Shown here piece after piece: positions 1 through 7,400 of a stretch of 9,654 nucleotides of DNA. Source of the stretch: Chitinophagales bacterium (lineage in GTDB: Bacteria > Bacteroidota > Bacteroidia > Chitinophagales > UBA2359); the NCBI GenBank assembly GCA_020629335.1, contig JAHDDN010000193.1, forward strand, positions 1 through 9,654, given 5' to 3'. The position numbers and the translations under genes are program-made. Numbering within the stretch: the stretch's first letter is position 1; every line of letters begins with the position of its first letter. Below the pieces are notes generated by a model. The model worked only from the letters and a program-made list of their open reading frames with translations. It had not been told where the DNA came from and did not search any database.

Positions 1-257
1 CTTATTTTCTGGGAAGTTGTTTGTCCAGTTCCGAATGTGAGTTATATGAAAAAGATTTGTTGGATTTCTATTTTTCCGCCCTTCAAAAAGCATTTAAGGC
101 TGATTTCGACTTCAAAGAATTGGAGCAAGAATGGAGAAAGATGTACCCATTTGCCTGTACCGATTTCACCCGATTCTTATTAGGCTGGATGCCTTCCCAT
201 CAAAAAATAAATAATTACAATCTTAAGTTAATGAATTCCGTTTTATCGAGTTTGTAA
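1..257 (+). CDS. C-terminal end of a probable phosphotransferase (choline/ecdysteroid-kinase-like), 5' end outside window
   Basis: The reading frame is open from base 3 to the TAA at 255-257 with no convincing start inside the window (only a TTG at 21), so this is the last 84 codons of a longer gene. The visible tail is rich in charged helices and carries a segment of the form DFxRFLLGWMPxHxKINxY (about 168-222). From memory, this resembles the C-terminal helix of bacterial phosphotransferases of the aminoglycoside-phosphotransferase/choline-kinase fold. The catalytic loop that would prove it lies outside the window. If correct, it is a cytoplasmic ATP-dependent small-molecule kinase of unknown substrate. 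It ends 10 bp before repeat A copy 1, and transcription faces the operon beyond. The coding call is firm; the family is tentative. Confidence 0.55.
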   Translation, partial: YFLGSCLSSSECELYEKDLLDFYFSALQKAFKADFDFKELEQEWRKMYPFACTDFTRFLLGWMPSHQKINNYNLKLMNSVLSSL

Positions 258-267
258 AACTTAATTA

Positions 268-508
268 TTAGGCGCATCCCACTGCGCTTTTAGGGGCAAG
301 GTACGCAGCTCAAAATCAAAATTACACATCAATCATTATGCATTAAGCATAACAAGCGAAGCGCAGTCGTCGGGCTATCCGTTCTTATGTGGCTATGCCA
401 CTCCTACTCCACTAAGCGCTGCTTGTCTGCCTTTCAGGCCAGCCATCGCATCACTAAGTTCCGTAAGTCGCTGCATGGACGCCACATACCACTTCTATCC
501 CTATGCGG
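268..508 (+). repeat. Structured intergenic repeat family A, copy 1 (long form)
   Basis: Bases 369-508 match 9129-9268 at 139 of 140 positions (A400 versus G9160), and the 5' end (267-280) matches 9034-9047 exactly. Between lies a stem (281-289 with 359-367, 9 bp) enclosing a loop of 69 nt that is not conserved. Further pairings are the closing stem 273-277 with 503-507, an 8-bp stem of TATGTGGC with GCCACATA, and an apical hairpin at 427-442 (six pairs, one bulged C, TTC loop). Copy 2 preserves the closing and apical stems with different bases, so pairing is selected. No protein-coding frame is shared with copy 2. It sits 11 bp after the left-hand gene and 73 bp beyond the end of the HNH gene. 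It could be a REP/MITE-like element or a structured RNA; I cannot tell which. Confidence 0.85.
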
Positions 509-522
509 TTTTTAATAGCAAG

Positions 523-537
523 TATTAGGTAATGAGT
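523..537 (+). repeat. 15-bp direct repeat, left copy, flanking the LRR-ATPase/HNH operon
   Basis: TATTAGGTAATGAGT occurs here and again, in the same orientation, at 4024-4038. In both places it lies 14 bp after the end of a repeat-A segment and is preceded by TTTTTA at the same distance. The two copies enclose the whole defence-like operon and little else, so they may be a target-site duplication, an att-like pair or a dispersed short repeat. AT-rich genomes of this group often carry related TATTAGGTA-type words, so copy number must be known before reading much into it. Confidence 0.6.
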
Positions 538-581
538 TAGATTTTAATCAATATAAAAACCTGTCTTGATCACTTTTGATT

Positions 582-1400
582 TCATTGATCAGACAAAGTT
601 GTAACAGGAGGTAGAACCGTATAACATCCTTTAATGACAAACTCTAATAAAAAAAGGCCATTTTTAGCCTTAAATTCTTTTATCCTTTCAAGTTTTTGTG
701 CTTTTACTGCTTGATCATGTTCTTTGCTCCACTGATCCAATCTTTCTTTAAAATCCCAAAGTGTAGTAGCAAATTCTTGTGCAGTATCCAATCGAGCAGC
801 ATCATGGTAGTCATTTTTAGGATTTTCACCATTTAGATTAAATAGTTCTATTGTTTTTACAGCTTTGGCATATTCATAGCTAGTTTCATCTAAGTTAGCA
901 TTCGCTGTAATTCTCAACATAGGATAACAACCTGTTGCTGAAGTGAAGACAAACTCCAATTGAAATAAATCTAAAGGATTATCCTTTAATGGATTAAAAA
1001 TTAATGGCTGCTCATTTGAGATATTAGTCCTATTTAAAAAATCAACCTTTTTAGTTTCATCAAATAATGGAAAAGCTGTAAGCTTATAAAATCTATTGCA
1101 TAAATCACAGCAGTTATAGTAATTATAAAAATCATAAGCAAGCCACCAATAATACTCTTTTGGGCGATAATGCTCTATATCATCATATTTACCCACGTGT
1201 CTTTCACAAACTGGACACCTATTTTTAGTATAATAATTAAAGGCAGATTTAAACTGAGTCCAATGATTACTAGCACTCTTATTCCTCATTGCCACATAAT
1301 CACTTTCTATTGTTCTTTCTTTCACATATTTGGCATTATATGCTATGCCGTCAGTTAATAAATCATGTAAGTCAGTATAAATACTTCTCAAGTCTCTCAT
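582..1400 (-). CDS. ptuB: HNH endonuclease of the retron/Septu PtuB type
   Basis: A 272-residue protein with a treble-clef HNH core: C62-x2-C65, then D74-I-E-H77-Y-R-P-K81, then C98-x2-C101-N102 with K106. This CxxCE...IEHxRPK...CxxCN pattern is that of the retron-associated/PtuB nuclease family. The next motif, FPLFDE (110-115), and EQPLIFNPLKDNP (130-142) also fit that family. H77 is the expected catalytic histidine and the four cysteines bind structural zinc. The remainder is mostly helical, with a hydrophobic tail. The start ATG overlaps the stop of the upstream LRR-ATPase gene by one base (TAATG), which implies translational coupling and a stable partnership. By analogy with PtuB it would cut nucleic acid when its ATPase partner is activated. 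A run of seven T in the coding strand near codon 250 could hide a frameshift at the extreme C-terminus. The symbol is by family resemblance. Confidence 0.85.
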   Translation of the reverse strand: MRDLRSIYTDLHDLLTDGIAYNAKYVKERTIESDYVAMRNKSASNHWTQFKSAFNYYTKNRCPVCERHVGKYDDIEHYRPKEYYWWLAYDFYNYYNCCDLCNRFYKLTAFPLFDETKKVDFLNRTNISNEQPLIFNPLKDNPLDLFQLEFVFTSATGCYPMLRITANANLDETSYEYAKAVKTIELFNLNGENPKNDYHDAARLDTAQEFATTLWDFKERLDQWSKEHDQAVKAQKLERIKEFKAKNGLFLLEFVIKGCYTVLPPVTTLSDQ

Positions 1401-3742
1401 TATCTTAATAATTGCTCTAGTTCCTCAATTTCTGCTTGCGTTAATTTACTCTCAAATTTGGCAAATTCTTTGTTTTCAATGCCTTTGTTTCTTAAGAAGT
1501 TAATAAATGCCAAATACTGTTTGCTATTTATATTTTGCCCTAAATAAGAATCTGAAATTTCCAATTTTAAATCTTTATATTCTTTACTATTGGTATTGCC
1601 AGTTCTTTCAAATTCATTGTACCTCTCCACCTTTTCTTGCATTTCAGGACTTAGAATAGACTCCAAACCGTAATAAATCAAGAGTGCAAGTCCTGCACTC
1701 ATTGTTTCTGTTCCTCTTTGGTGATAAGGATAAACAGAAACCTTATGATTATTGTCCCAGTATAGTTGGTGAATCTGTTCTTTTTTTCTGCCCAATATAG
1801 AGACTGCATTATGAGTTGTTAAAATAAATTGAATGTTTTTAAATACTTTTTTTAATGCGTTCACCAATTTTCTTTGCCAAGTTGGATGTAGGTGGCGGTC
1901 AAATTCGTCTATTAAAATAACTCCTTTGATTTTTTCATAAACCTCATCTATCGGAAAAGAGGAGGTGTCCTTACTAATGTATTCTACAGCATTACGAACA
2001 CTCATAATGCTTATCAGAATATTGGAGATAATTAAAACATTATTTCTGTATCCCTCGCTCAAATGCTTTAACTTTAAATTCTCCTGTCCAAATCCTTTAA
2101 AATAATATCCTCCTCTTGAACTATGATAAACCTGAATACTTTCTGCCTCATTATTCAATGATAAAAAGTAATTGAGTTTATCGGTTAATTCGCTAATTAT
2201 TTGTTGAGCGATAATCTTTGTACTTTCGCCTTCTTCTGCCTTATTGGCTTCTAAATTAAGTTTATTAAGCACTTGTAGAGGATCATAAAATTTGTCATAA
2301 TTATTGCTAAAAATGGATCTTGTATCATATAATCTATTATGCCCTTGTATTAATTTATTAACAATAGAATTAGTGTCTCTATGACTATCCACATAAATAT
2401 TAGCACCATAAGCCAATAAAACAGGCTGAGGATTATATGTTGTTTCTTTTTCATGTAAATTATCAAAATAGAACCAAAGATTTCTTTCATACTCTCCCCA
2501 CTTCGTTACAATGTCTGATTTTTTAAACCCGAATTTAATATAATCCTCAAAATCGCTATACTTATCCCTATTATCTGATGGGAGCAGTCCAATAGTGATG
2601 GCTTGTAAAATGGATGTTTTGCCTAATCCATTATTAGCTAGTATGATATTAACATCCTTGTCTAATTCTAAAGAAATAGAGCTGAAAATCTTAAAATTCC
2701 GAATTTCTACATTACTTAAATATTCTTTCGCATTTGGTGATTTATTAAATTCTTGTCTTTTCTTGTGTAGTATTGAATCATTTTCTTCTATCCATGCCCC
2801 ATCCTCTACAATGCTTAATAATTCTTCGATGTCATATTTATCACCTTCACTCGAATCTACATAGGTTTTTTCACCGACAGATCTCAATGTTAACAGATAA
2901 TCGTAGTTGATCTTTATACTATTTTTAGGATGATAAAAATACCTCTCTTCTAATGATAAATATTTTTTACTTTCATCAAAAAGCTCATCTACTTTTTTTA
3001 TTATTGCCTGTAAAGCCGTTTTGTAATTATCCCCATCAATATATACAACGAATTCCTTTGCTTTAGCATAATCAATAAGAATTTTGCAATCTTGAAATAT
3101 TATAAAATCTGGCGAAACAAGTTCCTGCTTATTATTACCTAAGAGGAAACTTTTCAATTCCTCAATAAGCGGAACAATCTTATTAGCATTTTTAGACTTA
3201 CTTTCTTTATCCAGCTCCCTTTTTTCATATAAAAAACCAAATGCAAAGGTTGACTCCCAACTAAAACGCTTACGATTTAAGTCGTAATAATTATTCAAAT
3301 AATAACTTGGAATATTGACAATATTGTTGTCTGACAAACGTAAATCTAAGTCTCTTTTTTGTTTAAAAACTTCAGGGAGTTCATATATATTATTATTGAA
3401 GACGACAAACTGATTGAGTTTTTTCAATTCTACAAGTCTTTCAGGAATTTCTGTAAGATTATTTGCGCCTACACAAAGATGGGATAAGTTTTGTAATGCA
3501 TATATCTCATCTGGTAAATTTGACAAATTGTTGAAGTTTAAATGCAGTTCTTCAAGCTTAGTTAAGCTTCTTATCTCACTTGGAATTGACGATATCTGAT
3601 TATGTCTTAAGTCAAGGGATTGGAGCCAATGCAAGTCAAAAACACCCATTGGGATTTCTTTTAACTCCATATACTTAAGATCTAATTTAACACTCCTTTC
3701 TGCCTTTGCTTTTTCTATCCTATTTAATGCCTCTTCTAGCAT
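1400..3742 (-). CDS. Leucine-rich-repeat/ABC-type ATPase fusion, PtuA-like partner of an HNH nuclease
   Basis: A 780-residue cytoplasmic protein. Residues 19-39 are an LRR cap, followed by five LRRs in exact 23-residue register (starting at 40, 63, 86, 109 and 132) of the LxxLxLxxNxLxxIP type. Residues about 155-340 are an unassigned alpha/beta region. From about 343 there is an ATPase of the AAA_21/SMC-ABC class: Walker A ANNGLGKTS (369-377), ABC signature LSEGYR (561-566), Walker B VILIDE (608-613) followed by a HLHPTWQ segment, and switch histidine H644 in LTTHN. All key residues are present. The C-terminal 140 residues resemble those of COG3950/PtuA-like ATPases. No signal peptide or membrane segment is seen. 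It is first in the operon and overlaps the HNH gene by one base. Classical PtuA has no LRR, so the N-terminus may act as a sensor or partner-binding surface; that is inference. Confidence 0.9.
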   Translation of the reverse strand: MLEEALNRIEKAKAERSVKLDLKYMELKEIPMGVFDLHWLQSLDLRHNQISSIPSEIRSLTKLEELHLNFNNLSNLPDEIYALQNLSHLCVGANNLTEIPERLVELKKLNQFVVFNNNIYELPEVFKQKRDLDLRLSDNNIVNIPSYYLNNYYDLNRKRFSWESTFAFGFLYEKRELDKESKSKNANKIVPLIEELKSFLLGNNKQELVSPDFIIFQDCKILIDYAKAKEFVVYIDGDNYKTALQAIIKKVDELFDESKKYLSLEERYFYHPKNSIKINYDYLLTLRSVGEKTYVDSSEGDKYDIEELLSIVEDGAWIEENDSILHKKRQEFNKSPNAKEYLSNVEIRNFKIFSSISLELDKDVNIILANNGLGKTSILQAITIGLLPSDNRDKYSDFEDYIKFGFKKSDIVTKWGEYERNLWFYFDNLHEKETTYNPQPVLLAYGANIYVDSHRDTNSIVNKLIQGHNRLYDTRSIFSNNYDKFYDPLQVLNKLNLEANKAEEGESTKIIAQQIISELTDKLNYFLSLNNEAESIQVYHSSRGGYYFKGFGQENLKLKHLSEGYRNNVLIISNILISIMSVRNAVEYISKDTSSFPIDEVYEKIKGVILIDEFDRHLHPTWQRKLVNALKKVFKNIQFILTTHNAVSILGRKKEQIHQLYWDNNHKVSVYPYHQRGTETMSAGLALLIYYGLESILSPEMQEKVERYNEFERTGNTNSKEYKDLKLEISDSYLGQNINSKQYLAFINFLRNKGIENKEFAKFESKLTQAEIEELEQLLR

Positions 3743-3770
3743 AAATTTATTGTTTTAAGCTATTATTTTA

Positions 3771-3803
3771 CAAATATAGCATATAGATTCCCATTAAACA
3801 AAA
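3771..3803 (-). promoter_or_regulatory. Bacteroidota-type promoter of the LRR-ATPase/HNH operon
   Basis: Read on the minus strand, TTTTG (3803-3799) is followed after exactly 20 nt by TATATTTG (3778-3771), a full match to the Bacteroidota -33/-7 form TTTG-N19-21-TAnnTTTG. The -7 box lies 28 bp before the ATG at 3742, giving a short AT-rich leader with no Shine-Dalgarno sequence. This is the only full match I see upstream of the operon and it argues for autonomous expression. Confidence 0.7.
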
Positions 3804-3979
3804 GTCCCACATTTTAATATTTATATCATCAAAGAGATTTTTAAGGGCTTAAAAACACTTTGAAATGAACAATAAATGATGAATATTATCATTATTATTC
3901 AGCAAGATAATGGCTTAATTAGCGCATAATTATAAGCCGTTAGCCTTTCCTTACTTATAACTACACACTACTCGCTAAG
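3804..3979. other. AT-rich intergenic stretch, no gene seen
   Basis: No coding frame is convincing here. A hairpin at 3912-3938 (GGCTTA with TAAGCC, plus ATT with AAT and a bulged TA) lacks a following T-run on either strand, so it is not an obvious terminator. Because it lies upstream of a Septu-like pair, I looked for a retron-type noncoding RNA, but no reverse transcriptase gene is adjacent. Confidence 0.4.
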
Positions 3980-4009
3980 AATGCAGCCCCGATAGAAGTG
4001 GTATGTGGC
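3980..4009 (-). repeat. Truncated copy of repeat A (3'-terminal 30 bp)
   Basis: The segment corresponds, in reverse orientation, to the 3' end of repeat A and stops inside the GCCACATA arm. Its outer half (GCCCCGAT) resembles copy 2 and its inner half (AGAAGTGGTATGTGG) resembles copies 1 and 3, so it is a mosaic rather than a recent partial duplicate of either. It lies 57 bp from full copy 2 in the same orientation. Confidence 0.7.
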
Positions 4010-4023
4010 TTTTTAGTATTGGA

Positions 4024-4038
4024 TATTAGGTAATGAGT
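4024..4038 (+). repeat. 15-bp direct repeat, right copy, flanking the LRR-ATPase/HNH operon
   Basis: Identical to 523-537 and preceded, as there, by a TTTTTA word that begins directly after a repeat-A segment. Across the 29 bp from TTTTTA to the end of the direct repeat, 23 positions agree. It lies outside the operon promoter, between the truncated and the full reverse copies of repeat A. Confidence 0.6.
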
Positions 4039-4066
4039 ATAGAGACTATTCAATTCTAATACTATG

Positions 4067-4218
4067 AATGCGGCCCCGATGGTAGCGGTATGTGGCGTAT
4101 ATGGGGCTGCCTACGGAACTTAGTGATGCGATGGCTTGCCCGAAGGGAAGACAAGCAGCACTTAGTGGAGTGGCAGCCCCATAGCCACATAAGAGCGGAC
4201 AGCGGGATTAAGCCGCCC
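4067..4218 (-). repeat. Structured intergenic repeat family A, copy 2 (short form, reverse orientation)
   Basis: The reverse complement aligns with copies 1 and 3 over the core (shared blocks include CTTATGTGGCTATG and CCATCGCATCACTAAGTTCC). It lacks the variable loop arm and begins instead with a GGGCGGCTTAATCCCGC end. Its stem is strong: TATGTGGC (4089-4096) and TATGGGGCTGCC (4100-4111) pair with 4184-4191 and 4172-4183, giving 20 bp with a 3-nt bulge. The apical hairpin is 4135-4150 and the ends pair (4070-4074 with 4212-4216). Several of these stems have different bases from copies 1 and 3 yet still pair. It is 10 bp downstream, in element orientation, of repeat B copy 1. Confidence 0.85.
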
Positions 4219-4372
4219 AAATAATAAATCCTTGATACCCCAAGTTTTGTCTTTTTACGATTCTACTGCGTTATTTACTCCTTAGATAGCGATGCTATCT
4301 GCGTCATAAATGCCTTGTATAATCCCAAAAACACTGTAACTTAGCTATCAGATATTTATCATTTGGACGGCT
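4211..4372. mobile_element. MITE-like 162-bp unit with 12-bp inverted ends, enclosing repeat B copy 1
   Basis: AGCCGCCCAAAT (4211-4222) and ATTTGGACGGCT (4361-4372) are inverted copies matching at 11 of 12 positions. The unit holds repeat B copy 1 and no coding frame. The left end is shared with the 5' end of repeat A copy 2, so either the two elements are fused or one inserted at the edge of the other. No transposase is nearby, so any movement would need one in trans. Confidence 0.5.
4229..4331 (-). repeat. Structured repeat family B, copy 1
   Basis: The reverse complement aligns with the last 111 bases of the window. Shared blocks include GATTATACAAGGCATTT, GTAGAATCGTAAAAA and TCAAGGA. The outer arms (4252-4262 with 4321-4331) pair with one mismatch and one G-T. 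The centre is a perfect hairpin of AGATAGC with GCTATCT and a 3-nt loop (4284-4300). In element orientation it is followed 10 bp later by repeat A copy 2. It does not encode a protein. Confidence 0.8.
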
Positions 4373-4452
4373 GCCGCCCTTATAGTTAATTTGTTTAATA
4401 GTCAATTGGTAGAACTTTATCAGTAATGCAAAAATCTGCAGGCATAAGTGAA

Positions 4453-4474
4453 AATACTTAGGCTATAAAGTATT
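4453..4474 (-). terminator. Weak hairpin downstream of the M60 peptidase gene
   Basis: On the minus strand AATACTT and AAGTATT form a 7-bp stem with an 8-nt loop, starting 24 bp after the stop of the peptidase gene and followed only by TTC. The stem is AT-rich and the T-tract is short, so termination here is possible but weakly supported. Confidence 0.3.
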
Positions 4475-4497
4475 GAGTTCGGATATTTATCCAATTG

Positions 4498-7400
4498 TTA
4501 AGGATATTGAAGCACACTAATTGACAATCTGCTATTGTTCATTCTGTACAAATTATAATCGGCTACGGTATTCAGTCCGTCCAAGTTGGCGTCGTTTGCA
4601 TGGTATTCAAAGATCTCAGAAGAATTGCTCACCCAATTGTTGAAATCAAGCACTGTAAATACATTATTCCCGTTAAAATCTCCAGCGAATAGACCACAAT
4701 TACCGTCACCCAGATTCACACAGCTATTACTAGCTGCACTAATATTATTTACATCCGAGAGATCAATGGCTAATTCGGGATTTTCAGCATTTAAGGTCAT
4801 GATAGCCATATGATTTCTGTGTTTCACTGCAAAGAAATAGTTAGTACCACTAATTAGATTACTGAATTTAGGTCCGCTACCACTTCCGTCCACATCTAAT
4901 ATATCTCCGTTAGTTGTGAGGACTCCTGCAACAGTTTCTATTAGTGTATCCCCGTTGTTACCGCTTCTTGCTTCCACCAAAATCCAATCCACCATATTGT
5001 TATAGTTTGGCAAGGTTTCACTCCCATTATAATTCCAAGGAGTGGTGTCATAGGGTTGAGCATTAGGCAAGAAGTTGAGTATTTGAAGATTATTGCTCAT
5101 ACTTCCTCCTATATATGGCCCCTCCAAAAATACTTTGATTGCGACGGCTTGCTTATCACTATTCACCGATTCACAATTTACATCAAAATACGTGCATAGT
5201 ATGTCATCTATTCTTTCATAAATAGCCGCTGCTGTAGTTTCATCATAAAAGTTGAGCATATCGTCATATCGTTCTTTATGATGATCTTCGATATTTGGAG
5301 TAATGTCATTGTAGACAGTCTGAAATTCTGTAGCATTAGCTGGCACTAAAGATCGGTAATATAGAATGCGATCTCTGATTCGATTTTCATCTGGGTAGGA
5401 ATCCAATTGGTCAATTAAAGACTGTGAAGGAAGCTTTCCCCACATTTCCCAAAGTGGGGCAAAATTAAATCCTAATTGATTGGAAGCTACTTCAATATAC
5501 TCTCCAGGTGAAACCACTTCCATTCCATCTTGTACAACTCCAGCATTGATGGCTTCTGTGTACCAATGGTTGTGAATCAAGCCTAAGGTATCCCAAGAAA
5601 ACAATCTTGCTACATCTACATATTTTGCCATTCCTCTTGCTTGATAAGATACATCATCAAATTCCGTAAGCTCCCCATCTCTAAACTTTGAGTCGAGCAT
5701 CCAATCTAAAGCTGCTTGGTCTCCATCCAGATTTTGGAAGTAAGTAGCATAGTACAAAGCAGTATCAATATTAACACCAAAGACGGTATTGAAGGCGATA
5801 ACATTTGGTAGGTCTACATTCGTTTCTCCTTCATCCCACATGGTCGGGAAATTATGTAAATGACCCAATTCATGCAAGACTGTTGTCCCATCATAAGAGC
5901 TCATATATATTTGCGGATCAAGAACAGAGACAGGAAAAGCATCAGCAAGTGCTTCATCCAAATTTCCATTCGGAACGGACATTGGATAGGATGCAGGATA
6001 GGTTACTTCATTGTAGGATTGAGGCTCAATAATGATATATTCAGATCGTATCTTATCTAGCGGCCTACCAGCTAAAATATTAAATTTCCCAATCATATCA
6101 TTCAAGGGCGTCAAAATGGCTGATGCGTCTGGATATGCACTTGCTAAGACTTGGGGAAAGGTACAAAGGAAGTTGTCAGACTCTATATCAACCCAATTTA
6201 CGTAGCCATTATTGACATCTGTTTGATAATCAGAAAGGGAATTAGAATAGCCTGTTTTTGTACTAAAGTAGGGTGCTTTAACTGCATTATTGATCTCTAC
6301 TGTCGTACTTCCGAAGTTCGAGCCGTCTGGAAAAACAAAGAAAATAGCTCCACCAAAAGGGTTAGCAACAGATATATTTGCAGCATCAAGGTTAAATTTT
6401 GTAGCAATATTTGGCATACGCCTGTATCCCTTATTGTCTTCTCGATAATCCGCATAGTGGGCGCCAACATGTACTTTCACACCTTGATTCACAATCGAAC
6501 TAGGAACGGTAATATCCACGATTTCACCTGGCGCGGCATAGTAGCCTGTTGGACGAACCACAAGGGAAGGAGTGTTCAGATAAAAGCCTGGATCGGTATT
6601 ATAATCTCCATCTATGGCTACACTTCCTGAAAGGCGCGGCGCATTGGTAGCTACTGGACCAGGCATAATCTCGTGGTCTAAGAAACTGACGCCAGACATA
6701 TTCGTAACATTGGAGCTGGTATAAACATTGTCTATCAAGTACGTCATTAGCATAAACTGAAGGGCACGTGGAATAGCTACCAATCTATGATTAAAATATT
6801 CTCCGTAAAACTCATAGACTGTTCCCTCTTCTTCTTCATAAGTACTAATGTAATTTAAGATATCCGCACTAATAGCCGAATAAGTATTATCATCCCAATT
6901 ATTAACTATACTTGTTAGCTCTGTTCTTTGCTCAGCGACTGTCAATGGATTGGTCCCATTTACATGATTTGTCATCAGGGCTAAGGCTGAAGCTACTTGA
7001 GCTGAATTGCCCACGGCAACTGGATTGTATATTTTTAGATAATCAATGGAAGTTTCAGCAAAAGCGAAGTCTTCTATATCTTGGAAATTTCCTGCATCAG
7101 TTCCTATCCAAATTTGTTGCGTATTCAAAGACTCCTTGAATATACTGATATCTAAATAGTTCAAAGGATAATAATTGTAGTAGCCATTCAGCTTAAACAC
7201 AATGCTTGGATTTTCTTGATTTAGTCGAAAAATCAACTTTAAGTCAACCCAAGTATTCTCCTCAATGACTTCTGTATAAATAAAGGTCGAACCTTCAAAG
7301 GTATCATCACCAAAAGAGAAAAGAACTCGATACTCTTCATCCATTTCCTCCACAAAAACTTCAAATCCTAAATTGTAGGTAGAAAAACTTTTATTAGTGA

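Noticed and set aside
557..584. Hairpin around two TGATCA words after the HNH gene as an intrinsic terminator
   Set aside because: Each TGATCA is self-complementary, the stem is only 6 bp with a long loop, and no T-run follows immediately on the minus strand.
640..662. Frameshift at the T7 run near the end of the HNH gene
   Set aside because: A shift would replace only about 20 C-terminal residues with a tail of fewer than 10, and nothing in either tail is clearly conserved. All nuclease motifs lie upstream, so the gene is treated as intact.
3804..4497. A retron noncoding RNA or reverse transcriptase to go with the PtuAB-like pair
   Set aside because: No reverse transcriptase frame exists in the window, and the structured DNA here belongs to dispersed repeats also found far from the operon.
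6151..6630. A 159-codon frame on the plus strand
   Set aside because: It lies wholly antisense to the M60 peptidase domain, has a cysteine- and isoleucine-rich composition typical of a shadow frame, and has no promoter.
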